DNA of 64,000 nucleotides from Bugula neritina (Eukaryota; Bryozoa; Gymnolaemata; Cheilostomatida; Bugulidae): contig OZ037767.1 of assembly GCA_964035545.1 (NCBI GenBank), positions 28,005,628 to 28,069,627 on the forward strand, given 5' to 3'. Positions 24,114 through 36,564 of the stretch are shown one piece after another (the first letter of the stretch is position 1; each line of letters opens with the position of its first letter). The translations under genes were made by a program, and so were the position numbers. The notes under the pieces were generated by a model. That model was not told where the DNA came from. It saw only the letters and a list, made by a program, of their open reading frames with translations, and did not search any database.

Positions 24114-26323
24114 CACTGAGCTTATGCACAAAATTCAATGCAATCATAGTATATACAGTTTAGCAATCTTATCATTTATAAACAATAGCATTATGACATG
24201 ATTATCTATGTTATTATACATAGTATATTACGTATATGCAAACAAATTCATTGTAACAATATTTTATACATTATATGTAACTTTATTATACATTTATTAT
24301 ATATTTTATTTATTTAAAAATACCATGAATGTAATAAATGCATAAATAAATGTATATACTGTAAGTAAAATGGGAAACTAAGAATTTTGTTGCTATTATC
24401 ATATTAAAATGGTAAGTGGAAGCCAGATGACATATTTACTTTTACGGTTATTGTATTTACCTATAATACTCAAGAAGTAAAGGAGTTCATTCTACAGTGA
24501 ATATCAGCATTCATTACTCACAATGAAAGAGTGCAGAATAATGGATAACAGTATTCACATTCTATATTATTATACTGCAGATACATTGGAATTCAGAGTT
24601 GTCATCTCGCCTGAGTTGTCTCGAGTCCTCTAGTATTTGTTTGTACCATATAATTTATCAGAGAGCAAAAAGGTTTATAGAACCTTAATGGGCTTGTCTA
24701 TTCTCCAGCCCCTGCACACTATTACCTTTCTGCTATATTAATTATTTACAAGCTGTACGCTAAACAGATTTGATATCTTTCAAGTTCTTTAGTGCAGAAG
24801 GTGACTAAAAATATATATGCAACTATCGTTAGATTATTAGAGCTACCTCCAGCAATGCTTCTTACAAAGCTCCATGGGCACTCTAGATATATTAAATAAA
24901 TCACAACCTAGCCTGTGGTGTTACTTATCACTACCATCATATTTTTTACTTGCGTGCATGGTTAGACACACACACTATACTACATGGTTATTAATACATA
25001 TACTCACATATTGCTTTATTTTTGCATCCAAGTATTTGTTTCTAAAGCCCACTTATTACTTGTAGTGTGGTGCCTGAAACAAGTTTATAAACTTTATTCA
25101 ATTTGTTACTCAACCACTTGAAGTGACCAATTATTTGAATTACTGAAGAAACTTATAAATATCTAAATAATAGATAAGCCAGTAATGCAATATAGCCCAG
25201 ATATCTGTAGGCCAAAAGCATAATCTTACCGGGTGGTTAAGTATCTGTTCATATCAACAAAAGGGCTAACTTGCTGCAGGAACTCTATGATCTGCTACCA
25301 ATTAACTATGACTTTGTGAAGACTATTTCAAGATTACAATGACTGTTTCATGAAGTATGTTTCTTATATTTAAATATCCAAATACATGTAGCTTACAATG
25401 TAAGTAAATAGCTTTTTCAAAAACATGTTTGTATTAGTTATTCTATACCATAATCTGAGTCATTTTTATTAAGTTCATTAAAACAGATGCAATTTTATAA
25501 TAATGAAATGATTGAAAAACGATTTGAGAAAAATTCAGCTTTAATTTAATCTTAGAATTGTATTCTAAGATCTACTGCGCTAGATATCAGACTTCAAAGA
25601 TAATTGCAACAGTTTTTTATTAGTAACAATAGAAGATAAATTAGTTAAACACATAAGTATGTTATATGATCACACATCACACATATAATTAGTATAACAT
25701 AGGAAAATAATTCCAGTTGATAAAATAATATATTTCTTGGTAAATTCAAAAAGATAAATAAACTAAATCTATCAAAGAGGACACAATTACCACCTAATCA
25801 ATAAACATGACATTCCTGTAAATATCTGAGAGAATTGCGTAATCAGCTTTATTGCTGCTGTAAACCCAGAGATGAATGCTGGACGTCGGTGGATTGCTAT
25901 AGCTTGTGCATTTGTGTACGCTTAACTGAGGGGGGCTAGCAGTGGCCCCGTATATGGAGAAAATCAACTCAAGAGCACCAAGCTAACTGTAGTAAAACAT
26001 GGTAAAAAATCTCAAAAAGACAAGACACTGTCATGCTAGAGGGATGAGATCTATAAAATTCAACTGACTCACCCACTTATAACCTGTGTAGATATAATGG
26101 CAATAGTGATAAAAGTTAACACGTTATTCTAAATATACGCTAAAGTTGTAATATGCATCTCAAACTAAAAACAGAGGCAACCCAACCAGGAGAACGCAAA
26201 TCCTTGAACATCTCATAAGTTGAAAAAGCTGACTACAGAGTTATGACTACCAAATAGTTAGACTAAAGCATATTTACAGTTCAAAACCAAAAGTAATTCA
26301 TTTCCTACTAAAATTGAGATGTT
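24114..26323. other. Intergenic spacer
   Basis: No exon, RNA gene or element recognised in about 2.2 kb of AT-rich DNA. A TTTATT at 25848-25853 is a possible poly(A) signal (AATAAA on the minus strand) for the Hook gene. Confidence 0.5.
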
Positions 26324-29300
26324 TTATCTATTTGTGGGGGCGAGAGGTGTCCCAGCCCGCTTTGAGTGGACTTGTCTCTGTCGAGCTAGGAATGACTGTC
26401 CAGAGCCATACTGTTGCAGCCGATCATCCACAGCCTTTCTGTGCAGATTCATACCCATATTATACCTGCATAGAGACAGACTTGTACTATAGACAGTTAC
26501 AACTGTTGGAATCATCGTAACCAATTTGTTGAAGAATCAGAAAGCCAGAAAGAACTACTCTCATTGCTGAGCCTACTAGTACAATGGGCAGACAAATCTA
26601 AACATTGCTCAGTATGTGTGTGTAAACGACGAATGGAAATTGACTTTGTGGTCAATCCTGCTAAAAACCAGCAGACCAAGAATTGTTTGTGCTGCTGCGA
26701 GTAAGCATGAGATCTGGTGGTAGAGCTCATTGCGAGACTCAATACTGAGACACAAGCTGCTGTAGGCGACTTACCACGCCGACACCATAAGCTTTTCTTC
26801 TTGCTCTCGTATCGTCCTTTGACGTTCGGACTCTTTCTGAATTTGCGCTACAAGTTTTTCTTTCTCCAAAAGTTGTGCCTAAAGAATACCGTAAACAGTG
26901 AACGAGCAGCGAAATAAGTAACAAGCATCAAGTAATTTAATTCAATGAACATGAAACACTAAACAAATAACCAAATAAATGCTGACAGAGAGATAATGAA
27001 AGAGAGAGGATAGAGAAGAAGGTTGAACATACAGGTAGTTGTGCGAAAGCGACGAGTAACTGAATTGAACAGGAAGTGGGGACTAAGGCTATCACCATTA
27101 CCGCCTTCACAGCTAATTAGTGGTTTATGTATGCCGACAGGTGTGGTGTCATTGAGATGGCAGTGTTCACGCATGCGTCTATGGAGGAAGGGAGATATCG
27201 GCTTGGTCACAGGACTGCACACTCTCTTCGGACTAACTGGGTCGTTGAAGAAGTTGGTGATGGGATGGATGAGAGAGGATATTGGTGGGAAGGTTTTGGT
27301 GGGTGAGTGAGTGAGGTGAGGAGAGCTGGTGGGTGTCTAGATTATATCATGTAGAGTGTATATATTGTATAACAAATCACTATCTATGTATTCAATGAAA
27401 TCTATATAATAATGCACTTTAGATAAAGTTGGATCTGTTATCGTTATAATACTCGTATATACACAAGCACACGCATGCATTATATTATACACAAATCCAA
27501 TATATACAGCTAATTATGTACACGAGAAGACAATTCTGATAAAACAAAAAATCACATAATTGCAGTTTTAGTAATTAGTGGGTGCTAGCCTAGGGCTGAT
27601 ATAATTCCATAGAGCTAATACACAGCCTTATGCACCCAAGTTAACTTAACAGATAAATGAGGCTATTGAACACCATATAACAGATGTATAGAGTTCACAG
27701 GGTGCAATACACTGGATATATTAAACACTAATATACCAATAGAGCAGACATTCTACTGAACTGATAGGACTTCATATATAGAAGTGTTAGGGCGTACACA
27801 ACGCTGTACGTAACACAGGAGAAGGTGACAGACATATACTCACTCTGAGAACATCGAGCTGAGGAGAGAGAGCGGGATCAGCGTTCTGACTAGACTCCAT
27901 CTTATTAATAACCGTCTTGGCTTTCTCCAAATACTTCTTGTACTTCTCCTCCGTCTCCTTCATTTCATTCTCCCTTTGCTGAAGTTTCTCTACAAAATCA
28001 CAGCCAGACGGTGAAGAATACATCTTATACTGTACGGTTCTAATGCACACAGAGATTAGTATTGGGAATCTAAACTATACAAGTATTACAGACTGTCGCA
28101 GTATTCCAGCAGTAAAGTCAGGATGTATGTTTTTAGTGAAAGCGTATTGTTACTGCTAGTTACTCAAACACCCCTTAGACAGAGGGTGGAGTAAACACCC
28201 CTTAGACAGAGGGTAGAGTGAACACCCCTTAGAGAAAGGATAGAGTAAACACAAACCATCTTTCTCCTTCAGCTGCTGGTTGAAGTCAGCAATCCTGCTG
28301 TCGGCTGTCTCAATGTGCTGCTTCTTCTTGACCAGCTCCGAGTCGAGTGTGCGAACTTTCTGAGTCAGCTCTGTCAGCTTCTTCTTCAACTCTCTGGTGG
28401 CATCACCGTCTCCTACAACAACCGGCAGCGGTGAGGCAACTCCGAAATGCACCTCACTAACATATGACCACCACACCTTGGAGTTTATAACAACTTCAGT
28501 TTGCACTCCCTTTAATAGATTAATATACAAATTTGCCTTTAAGATTGTAGTATGACAACAAATTCCACAAAAAAATTCTTGCGAAAAATGTTTGATTATA
28601 ATAAAAGTTAAAAACCCTGCAGCATTTCAAATATATTTTTGTACAAGTGAACACAATCACAATCGTACTAAAGATGGACTTACACTATGGGAAACTAATA
28701 ACAAGGTAAATTCAAAAGAAAAAGAATGTTGTGAACTATACGTAACTACATTCTAACTAAACGATATTTATAACTACATTACAACTGTGAGCTATATGTA
28801 ACTACATTTATAAAGCTAAAGAGAGTATCATATGACAATTCATCTCACTTTGTGCAGATGTTATTATAATTAACAAAACCATTCAAGGTAATTATTCACC
28901 AACAATGGTACAGCAAAGGACAACATACTGCAACATAATATACACAGTGTGTATTACACATAGTCCAGTGTGTTAGGATGTAGAGGAGCTAGCACATGCA
29001 CAGAGCACACTGCTAATATAACTATTATGATCTTATAAGTTGTCCCCACCTGCTACTTTCTGATTGGCCTCTTGCAAGTCTTCAACCTGAGCCTCCAACT
29101 CCATAACTCTTTGGTTACTGATCCTAGGGGATAGAAACATACTCTATTTATAACATATATATTCTATTTATAACATATATATTCTATTTATAACACGTAT
29201 AATCTATTTATAACATCTATACTCTATAACACATATACTACCTGCTGTCACTCTCCAACTCATTCACTCTGCTTTGAGCATCTTCCAACATGGACTGTAC

Positions 29301-32300
29301 TTGAGAGTTGTCTCCACCTTCTAGAATCTTCTTATTCAACATCCTGTTCTCAGTTTGAAGTCGGATATACTTTTCCTTGAGGGCAGGAGGCAGAGAGAGT
29401 AACTCCAAATCATCATCACCTGCAGAAGTGTGAAACAGACTTGGAATAACACAACGAACAAGGGTGGTTTGAGATAACGCTGAGCAACTTGTTCAACTAG
29501 TAGCAGCTACTCGGTTGAATGAAACAGTTGAAAGCACATAAACATTATAGCTATATTTTTCACATACATATAATAACATTTCAAGTTATTACCATTATTA
29601 AAAAGAATAAAAATATTACAATCAAGCAGAACCAGAGCTCTACAACCATCCTATAAAACTCATATCTGTGTTTTAAATTTTGAGCTCATTGATGCAAGCA
29701 GTTGCAGGGTTGGGGAAGCTTAGCTTCACATTTCATATGATATGAGATCAAGAATTCAAGCCAAACTGCTTTAATCTCATGGAACAAGATACGGTGAAGT
29801 TGTATAATAAAATATGGGTGCAGTATGCTGATAAATTATATCAGCTGTCAACAGTTGACAGGAGCCTTAAAGTGGCTGAGCAAATCACATTATTTATTAA
29901 CAATAGTAGTACATTATTTGGCAGCTTTACAAATTTGATAGAGTAAATCACTGGAACAATGCATGGCTGAGTAGAAGTAATAAAAAGGCATGGCAAGGTG
30001 TAGCCGAAGCACTTCTAAGTTAATTGATTAGAAACAAAGATATTAGTTAAATGATGCTGAAATTAACAAGCAAAGCCTGTATCCAGGCAGCATCACAGTT
30101 AGAAATAAACAACTTCTATTGCAACCAAAACAATAAACAAGTAGCAACATAATAGGTAGAGTTGTTTAAAACCCAAATTGAGGGGGTCCTTCCCACCCCC
30201 TCTCTAGAGCAAAGGAGAATCTATTTTGCCATGTCACATTTATTTACCAGTTTTTAGCATAATTTTGCAAACTTCATCAAGATATGAAATTTGAGAATAT
30301 AAAGAAACATTTGCTTAATTATTTACAAAACATTTTTGCCTGAAACTAATATTTGAATTTAAGCTCTGAAAATTAGATATCTTTAGGAAAAAAGGTATCT
30401 TAGAGGAAACACAGCTAATTTAATGCCCCCTTCCCCAGTGGGTACATGCAGTATACCATGCAGTGTATAACTTCATGCAGTGACTTTAACATAGTGAAAC
30501 CGACAGTAAATTGAACAAGGAATGAGCAGAGGTAGACGTAGCAATGAGCAACCGATGAAGCACTTACTATCAGTAGCCGAGTGAACGGCATCATTCAATT
30601 CATTGAAAATTGAGTTAGAGTTCAATGAATTAGCTAAAACAACACAATCTCATTATCAGGCAGCAGAGGCAGCACATTACACAGGACGGGCAGCAGACAG
30701 ACGCAGCATGCAAACAAAAACAATGTTTTTAAAGAACTTTGTTTAGCAAAATTAATGGGTGCAGCTTCAACAGATGAAGCAACATTTAACACTAACAGTA
30801 CACAAGTTCTTTTTAGAAAAATGCTGTAAATTTTTTATTTGATCTATTTGGTAAATGTTACAGGCAGGTCTGTTGAAGAAAGCTAGTTCTAAGGACAACC
30901 AACTCTATATAATATGAATAATCTGAAACTGTAGGCAACAGGAGCAGTGGGCAGCTGGTGATAGGATGTATACATGTAGCCTGCTACCACTACTTCAGTT
31001 ACAGAGAGAAGTCGGGTGTTGAGTTGGTCCAGCAAATCTCCACCAAGAAAACTCAAATAAAACCTGCACCATCAGGCTACAGGCAGTGGCCAGTTAAATG
31101 ATGAAAAATTTATCAAAAAGGTGAAGTAAAGTAGCAACCACATGCAAAATTATTAACACAGCATTACCACACCACTATTTCTAGCTACTAACATAAAGAC
31201 GTAGTAACACAGGGTGAACTAAATGTAGGTTTACTTTCAAGAGCACACATATATATATCTAGCATAAAATGAATGAGCTATGAACACATCTAAATCTACA
31301 ATTTTTCACAATTTAACCTTAAGCACTTTATTTTCATGCTCGGAGTAACACTTGAAAGTTTCAAAACAAGTGACACCAGATTCTAATAACTATTACTTTG
31401 TGTACAGGCAAGAACACAGCCCTACAAGCAGGTAAATAACCCGACACTAGACTCTACAAGTATAAGTTACCTGCGTTGCCGTCTAGTGACATTCCCTGCA
31501 GTCTCACCAACTCCATCTCTTCATGGTTTTCCTTCATATTCTGCAGATCCTGAGCCAGTCTATCTTTCTCTGTCTGAACTGCTGACAGTTTCTCCTGTAA
31601 CCTCTTGATTTCAAAGTCGGACTTGTCTCCCCTTTTGGTTTCTACTGCCACTTTTGACTGTAGCTCTTGAACCTTTGAACAACCAAAGAAAATTAAACAT
31701 CAGCCATGTGACAAGTAGTGCATGTGACAAGTATTGAATGCGACAAGCGTGTGCATGTGACATGTGCAGCATGTGACAATTGGTACATGTGACAAGTACT
31801 GTACGTATTATGCATATGTTAGACAGTTAGACAAACAGCATTCCTGGGCAAAGATTGTTGCAACCAGTTGATAAATACTTGAATTATTACCTGACGTTTA
31901 TAAACCTCTATCTGAGATCTGAGAGTTGAAGTTTTCTTAGATTCTTCTTCCCACTCCACAGATTTTTCCATATATGAGGTATTCTTTTCTTCCAGCACCT
32001 TTACCTAAAGAGCATTTATCTGCTGAATGCATGTGTAAATTAACTTTCTACGATTACCTTAAAAAACCTGATTTATGGCATAAATAGTGGTAGTTAGTCA
32101 CAGATACAGCAATGAAATAAGCTATAACTAGCTAATAGCTATAACTATATATTGTATAACTCGAAATATCGGCCTTACGCTGTATATGAGCAAAGTAGAC
32201 TATGAGTTATGAGAACTAAGGCTATCCTGTCATATACAATACATACTGTACGTCTGAGATCAGTCATATCTTCCAACTTCCTCTTATACGACTCAATTGT

Positions 32301-34944
32301 AGTCTCGTACTTTTTCACTCTTTCTTCATTTTGTCGAAGCACGTCGACTTCGTCTTTCAATGATTTAGCCTCGTCTGCCAGAGTTGCTAAAGACTCCGAC
32401 TACAAAACATTCCACAGCAATTAGCCTCGTTAAAACTATCTCCAGCCCACCACCACATTCTATATTGCCTAAACTGTGGCAGGGTACATTAATTACATGG
32501 TCTACATAAACCAGACAAAAAACATTTAAAATCAACAAACATACGCAAAACACAATGTAGAAATACATTTCCGTTTTCACAACTTCCATTTTTTCTCTTT
32601 CTAAACAGTGAATGACTGAGGCAGTGTATGGCAGCACTCTATATCTGACTCACCTTGTCTTTTAGTTCAACCAGCTCTTTGCTGCAGAACTCATACTTGA
32701 GACGGTAATCTTCTTTTGCCGCATCAAGTCTGTAGACCTCATCTTTATACTGCTCCAGCTAAAACAACAACTACTTCATAATCCAACAATTAATGCACAA
32801 TTTTTTTTAACAAAATGTGAAAAAAAGTTTACTTCAAACGACAAAGTAATTTGTTGGCACAATTCTATATCAGAGTAAAAATTAAAGTAAGCATTTAAAC
32901 AAATCAGCTCTCCTAAAAGTTCAACAACTTCCCGTATTCGCAGTGCCTTATTACCTGTTGTTGTAAGGCGAGGTACTTTTTACCAGATGTGGTGTTTGGG
33001 TCATCAAGGTCATCAGCTACTTTATCAGTTATGGCTTCACTGTGATTTTCTAGATGGTTCTTTTCTTCTTGCAAACTTGCAACCTACAGCATACACAGGC
33101 TTTCTAACTGTGGCTAAGACCAGATCCACATATTCAGTAGAATACAGTATTGGTAGAGCTAAACCAGTAGAATAGAGTATTGGTAGAGCTAAACCAGTAG
33201 AATAGAGTATTGGTAGAGCTAAACCAGTAGAATATAGTATTGGTAGAGCTAAACCAGTAAAATATAGTATTGGTAGAGCTAAACCAGTAAAATATAGTAT
33301 TGGTAAAGCTAAACAAAACATACATCATTTGGTTAACTTAAAACATGAAGATTTGTTGGTTATATGAAGGCTAATTTACAGAACACACATAGCGTACAAC
33401 AGTAAGTTTCAGCGAGTTACAAAGTTCAAAGGTTTCCATTTCATTGAAATATGTTTAAATATATTTTGAACATGTTTAAAAACTAGCCAGCCTTTAAGAA
33501 GTAAAACTTCTTTCATAAGTAGGGTGAAATGAATTTAAAAAAAGATAAAAATTCAAAACTCATAGACTACATAACATGAAATTATCATTATGGATTAAGT
33601 GTCTATTGACTGTAGCAAATGGCAAGTAAATAAAAAATGCACTTCAAGTTTTAAAAACAATAAAAAAACTTGATGACTAAACCTTGACTCTACTGAGCAT
33701 CAACATCACAAGTTAAAGGAAAGTTTAGCTTTTCAAATGCTAATTTAAATATTTTAGTATGACTTGTATAAATGAAGTAATTCAATTCTTTCTGGTATGC
33801 GAGTATTTTGATTTTATAAATTCAAAGAAGACGTGTCCATGAATGACTGAGATATTTAGCCGCTACACGAGCTTGTCATGAAATGCATCAAAATTTGCAA
33901 TCAGATAACACCCAAGTGAAAGCAATTTCCCTTGCTCAATTAACCAAGTCTATCCAAACAGTGTAAAATGTATTTTATAAAATATTTTTGCTGCTGCACT
34001 AAATTACAAATTTTCACCAAAAAGAAGGCCCAACAATCATGTTTTGTTGAGTGCATATAAAAAATTGTTTGCATTTCTTAATAACTAATCCGTGATGGTT
34101 ATCTTTGAAATTTCTCAATTTATAATTATCTTCTAGTATGACCCTAACATTTCGCGTTAATAACAATCTTTGGGGGGGGGGGGGGGAAAGAGGGTAGCCT
34201 ATTAATAAAATATAATAATATAGTTAGAAGATAACTACATGAATTATCCTAAAATAATTTGAAATTATTAGATAACATCAGTTGAATAAGCAAGCCATTG
34301 TACCTGAGCTTTGAAGAAGTAGAAAAAGGTATATTTATAGCTCTTACTTGCATATCTAGTTCACTGCACCTCTGAGACAAATCAGCATTAGCCTGTTTGG
34401 TTTCAGCCAATTCTCTTTGTAAATTAGCTAACTGTGTGGTTACATCGACTCCATCATTATCAGCTGATGACAGAGTGCTACTTTCTTGAGTCATCAACTC
34501 TTGAATAGCAGTCATAACTCCATGTTGAACCGACTCCTCCATTCCCATAATAGCCTGGATGTAATCCTGCTTATTGTCACAGTTGACCGCACAACCCAGC
34601 ACTAGTTGCAACAAGCGTCCCATTTCTAACAAATTTGTGTTTTCCACAATCATTTTTAAATTTGGCTTTTTATTTTCCTGAATATTCATGCCAATTTCAT
34701 CATCATAAAAAGACAAAACTGCTCTTAATATTTTTTTAAGATTACTAATCTTAATGTGCTTATTACTAGCTTGGTCAACTTTTATACCACTGAGCCATTC
34801 ATCATCAAAAAATGAAGGAGAGACTTCGTGTAGTATTTGAGCCAAGGCTGCTCCATTAGCCAGAGCTTGAACTGAGTCTCTTTCACCGTCCACAGAAAAT
34901 GTTTGAACCCACATGAGCAGGCATTCTGCAAGTTCCTCATCCAT
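26324..34944 (-). CDS. HOOK: Hook family dynein adaptor
   Basis: Thirteen coding exons, 5' to 3': 34348-34944, 32955-33083, 32654-32758, 32247-32399, 31891-32004, 31471-31672, 30568-30633, 29242-29419, 29050-29123, 28257-28412, 27844-27989, 26775-26878, 26324-26465; 2166 nt, 721 aa, all phases consistent. Hook proteins link dynein/dynactin to endosomal and other cargo through an N-terminal globular Hook domain, a long coiled coil and a C-terminal cargo (FHIP/FTS-binding) region. Here the N-terminus (MDEELAECLLMWVQTF, about 1-165) is in one intron-free exon. Coiled-coil landmarks include DEVDVLRQNEERVKKYE and LPPALKEKYIRLQTENRML. The C-terminus holds the conserved SAWYNMGMNLHRKA and GSGQSFLARQRQ. 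Length is close to vertebrate HOOK1/3 (about 720-730 aa). It cannot be assigned to HOOK1, 2 or 3. The 66-nt exon 30568-30633 is phase-neutral and may be optional. Confidence 0.93.
26959..27336 (-). other. Candidate alternative exon inside the Hook gene
   Basis: A frame of 126 codons, clearly less AT-rich than the surrounding intron, opens directly after a TCTAG acceptor and is in phase with the preceding exon (27844-27989). It encodes a Ser/Pro/Thr-rich peptide with several SP/TP sites, including DPVSPKRVCSPVTKPISPF, then basic stretches such as RRMREHCHLND. If it is a terminal exon, it ends at a stop at 26959 after a hydrophobic tail. That tail comes from pyrimidine-rich DNA and may be an artefact. 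If it is spliced onward, the good donor near 27030 would shift the frame of the next Hook exon. No homolog is recalled. Confidence 0.35.
28166..28246. repeat. 27-bp minisatellite beside a Hook donor
   Basis: Three 27-bp units starting AAACACCCCTTAGACAGAGG lie about 10 bp from the 5' splice site of the exon 28257-28412. On the coding strand the first intron bases GTTTGTGTTTACTC resemble part of the unit. Confidence 0.85.
29142..29238. repeat. ~20-bp minisatellite beside a Hook donor
   Basis: About five units of TCTATTTATAACATATATAT fill nearly the whole intron between 29124 and 29241 and stop at the donor of the exon 29242-29419. Confidence 0.85.
31704..31800. repeat. Degenerate GCATGTGACAAGTA repeat
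   Basis: Five or six imperfect 15-20-bp units on CATGTGACAAGT lie in a Hook intron, near the acceptor of the exon 31471-31672. Confidence 0.65.
33136..33315. repeat. 30-bp minisatellite, six units
   Basis: Exactly six 30-bp units (AGTAGAATAGAGTATTGGTA plus GAGCTAAACC) lie in Hook intron 1 near the acceptor of exon 2. Because the unit is a multiple of three, open frames run through it in several phases; these are artefacts. Confidence 0.95.
34172..34186. repeat. Poly(G) run, G15
   Basis: Fifteen consecutive G on the + strand in Hook intron 1, in otherwise AT-rich sequence. Confidence 0.9.
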
Positions 34945-36564
34945 TATTACTACTGGCAGAAGCTGTTGCTCTTGGTCTCACCCGTAGTACAAATAGCCAC
35001 TATAAATAAAATGATGATTAATATAGCTATTAATCATCAGTGCAAGATCAGACTTGAATTTAGAAAAAAAAAAGATTAACAATATTGTTAAACAACTTCA
35101 TTACATGAAACATCTGTATTGTATACTGTCAGTGTCACTGTGGGACTAGAGTAAAGAGTGAATAAAATATTCACATGGATATCATAAATATCCTACAAAT
35201 CTATAACACTTTTACTCATAAAAAACTGAGAGAAAAGATAACATTAACAATTCATAATGTATACACATCACGATGATGATCAGCGATGGCAAAGTTGAAT
35301 TAGAATATAAATATATTTTACACAACAGGTTGAGGTTGTTAGACACTTAAAATTAATAGTCTGATTATCACTGTAAGTAAGAGATTGGCTTTGAGAGTGA
35401 ACTAAGAAAAAATTTAACTTGAAGCTGCAACACCAAGTAACAGGTTTGTTTTATAATTATTGATAACTTGCTAACAGTAACTGAGTAACTTTAAACTAGT
35501 ACTACTACTACTTCTACTAATAGTAGTACTACTGCACTACTAGTAGTACATTTAATAAATTTACTAGTAAGTAGTAATACTTATACTAATACTATTACTG
35601 TATTAGTATTAGTTTAGTATTAGTATTACTATTAGTTTCTATTAGTATTAGTAATACTAATAGTAATACTAATAGTAGTTCAGTTTTATTAAATAAATAA
35701 TGCCAATAGTAATATTAACACTATATATCCACTAATAGTAATAGCTACACTTATAGTTATACTAATAAATTTATACTTCACTTAAAGCTAAAAGTTAAAC
35801 TTAAAGACAAAGTTATTCACTCGTAACTCCAACTCCAACTGTCCAAGTCCAACTGTGAAACTTTTCTTTAATATTAATTAACTTTTTGAGAAAGAAAAAA
35901 GTTCCACAATTGTATAGTTTCCAATTCTATGTTTTGATTATTCACACATCCGATCTATTGAGTATAATATTAATAAACAGTAATAGCATAACATTAGCAG
36001 TAGCCTTAACTCTTACGGTCACTCTATGAGCAGAATCTCCGATTTAAAAACTTATTTGTTAACCGGAACTTACTATGCCAAAACACATAGTCCGCATATA
36101 CCATACACCCATATGTTGTTTGAAGTAAAGTATCGTATTTCGAAATTATTGCCAACAAAAAACGAAGACAACCCCAATTGATTAATTAATACAAAACTTG
36201 TGGGGAGATAATTCTTATGCAACGATATGAGTTCTAATCTACAGTAGATTATGCCAATTTAAACACATGCCCTAAAGTTGAAAGCCTGTTTAGAAATGTC
36301 ATAAATTTACTTGAAAACCTCCAGGGTTACATTTTATCATGCAAAATATAACATAAACTGTGTGCTAAATTTCAAGATAACCATTTTATTTAAAAAGCGA
36401 TGTCCTTTATACTGTAAAGCAAACAATAACAAATTGTCAGAATACATATCAGTGATTTCAAGAAACCTTTAAATGATTATATTTAAAACATTAAGCAAAA
36501 ATTTCAACCAGCTAGACAAATCAAAAAGTAATGTCAAGAAAGGCACTTCTATACAGAGCAAATG
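34945..36564. other. Hook 5' flank and VBP1 3' flank
   Basis: Hook 5' UTR/promoter region followed by intergenic DNA and the VBP1 3' UTR. TTTATT at 36385-36390 (AATAAA on the minus strand) is a plausible VBP1 poly(A) signal. A TAGTA-type repeat lies at 35480-35790. No other gene is seen. Confidence 0.5.
35480..35790. repeat. TAGTAATACT-type degenerate repeat, block 1
   Basis: Short irregular units of TACTA, TAGTA, TAGTATTA and TAATACTA on both strands form an imperfectly palindromic low-complexity block upstream of the Hook start codon. Similar blocks lie at 40262-40740 and 47400-47880. Confidence 0.8.

Noticed and set aside
24874-25065. 63-codon hydrophobic frame
   Set aside because: AT-rich, no splice signals or neighbours that would fit, and no similarity recalled.
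27023-27310. 95-codon + strand frame inside the Hook gene
   Set aside because: It lies opposite the candidate minus-strand exon 26959-27336, which has an in-phase acceptor; the + frame has no such support.
33037-33328. Leu/Tyr/Thr-rich repeated peptide frames
   Set aside because: The 30-bp minisatellite is a multiple of three and stays open in more than one frame.
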